Assembly (NCBI GenBank): GCA_023387635.1
Contig: JAEWHU010000287.1
Location: 1 to 5,877, forward strand
Direction of reading: 5' to 3'
Source of the DNA: Bacillota bacterium
GTDB taxonomy: Bacteria > Bacillota > Clostridia > Lachnospirales > Lachnospiraceae
Length of the DNA: 5,877 nucleotides
Below are positions 5,608 through 5,877 of this stretch, piece after piece (within the stretch, counting starts at the first letter, position 1; the number at the start of each line of letters is the position of its first letter). A program made the position numbers and the translations under genes. The notes below the pieces were generated by a model that saw only the letters and a list, made by a program, of their open reading frames with translations, searched no databases and was not told the DNA's origin.

Positions 5608-5877
5608 CATTAATAATATATAATACGTAGATGAGACGAGTAAGATGGGGAATATGACAGAGAGAGGTTGTAATGCTGAAAATACCTTGATAGGAAACAT
5701 CTGAAAACTACCTCTGAGTGATCCTAATCAGATCCGTTGATAACGTTATAATCCTAATGAAGCCGGGAATAATTTATTATACTAATAATTATTATTCCAA
5801 TAAGGGTGGAACCGCGAGATATACTCGTCCCTTTCGAAATGCAAACTAAGCAATTCGAAAGTGGCGAGTTTTTTATT
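5608..5877 (+). promoter_or_regulatory. T-box leader, probably threonine-specific (ACU specifier)
   Basis: A T-box leader binds an uncharged tRNA and lets transcription continue when that tRNA accumulates. The T-box sequence AAGGGTGGAACCGCG (5802-5816) is intact. Stem I has AGATG (5643-5647) pairing with CATCT (5698-5702). AGTA (5639-5642) opposite GAA (5703-5705) forms the loop E around the specifier, GCTG (5675-5678) fits the terminal GNUG, and CCGTTGATAACG (5734-5745) resembles stem IIA. Stem III is GGAATAAT (5766-5773)/ATTATTCC (5791-5798). In the specifier loop GAAAACTACCTCTGAG, ACU is the only overlapping triplet followed by a purine, which is the usual rule. The UGGA bulge (5807-5810) predicts a tRNA with U73, which argues against Leu (CUA) and Tyr (UAC), both A73, and Asn (AAC), G73. 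AAGGG (5802-5806) can pair with CCCTT (5829-5833) as antiterminator. The controlled gene lies beyond the window; thrS is the best guess. Confidence 0.93.
5823..5877 (+). terminator. Intrinsic terminator of the T-box leader
   Basis: ACTCGTCCCTTTCGAA (5823-5838) pairs with TTCGAAAGTGGCGAGT (5854-5869): 16 positions with one C-T mismatch and one G-U pair. TGC/GCA (5840-5842/5850-5852) extends it inside, and TTTTTTATT follows. Its 5' arm contains CCCTT (5829-5833), which the antiterminator needs, so the two structures exclude each other. Confidence 0.93.

Overview
The window is AT-rich. It carries T-box-controlled transcription, purine-rich Shine-Dalgarno sites and Ktr-type potassium transport, which together point to a low-GC Gram-positive bacterium, most likely of the Clostridia (Lachnospiraceae-like). 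That placement comes from gene style and was not tested by a search.

Layout, left to right. (1) Positions 1-162 hold the last 53 codons of a plus-strand DUF218/YdcF-family gene. (2) A strong hairpin with an A-run on one side and a T-run on the other (172-229) can end transcription from both directions. (3) A minus-strand unit, transcribed right to left, encodes a KtrB/TrkH-type potassium channel subunit (2600-1317), its RCK regulatory subunit KtrA/TrkA (1161-493) and a 52-residue single-pass membrane protein (393-235). The 155-base gap between ktrB and ktrA contains three consecutive inverted repeats. (4) A 250-base divergent intergenic region (2601-2850) has candidate promoters facing both ways and a short palindrome. 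(5) A plus-strand operon encodes a KdpD-type histidine kinase (2851-4806) and a KdpE-type response regulator (4799-5515), which overlap by 8 bases. (6) A consensus promoter (5574-5601) drives a complete T-box leader ending in an intrinsic terminator at the window edge. Its specifier is best read as ACU (threonine), so the next gene is probably thrS or another threonine-related gene.

The core is a potassium homeostasis module. KtrB conducts K+, KtrA gates it through nucleotide binding, and KdpD/KdpE probably sense K+ or turgor status. The usual KdpDE target, kdpFABC, is absent from the window, and the two-component system sits back to back with the Ktr genes, so Ktr control by KdpE is a natural inference. 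The KdpD is short: it lacks the N-terminal KdpD P-loop domain and begins directly with the universal-stress-protein (Usp) domain. That domain contains an exact SxS-X20-FTAxY pattern, the motif reported for c-di-AMP binding in Staphylococcus aureus KdpD. RCK_C domains such as KtrA's are also known c-di-AMP targets, so both halves of the module may answer to the same second messenger. The least explained parts are the small membrane protein and the palindrome cluster between ktrB and ktrA.
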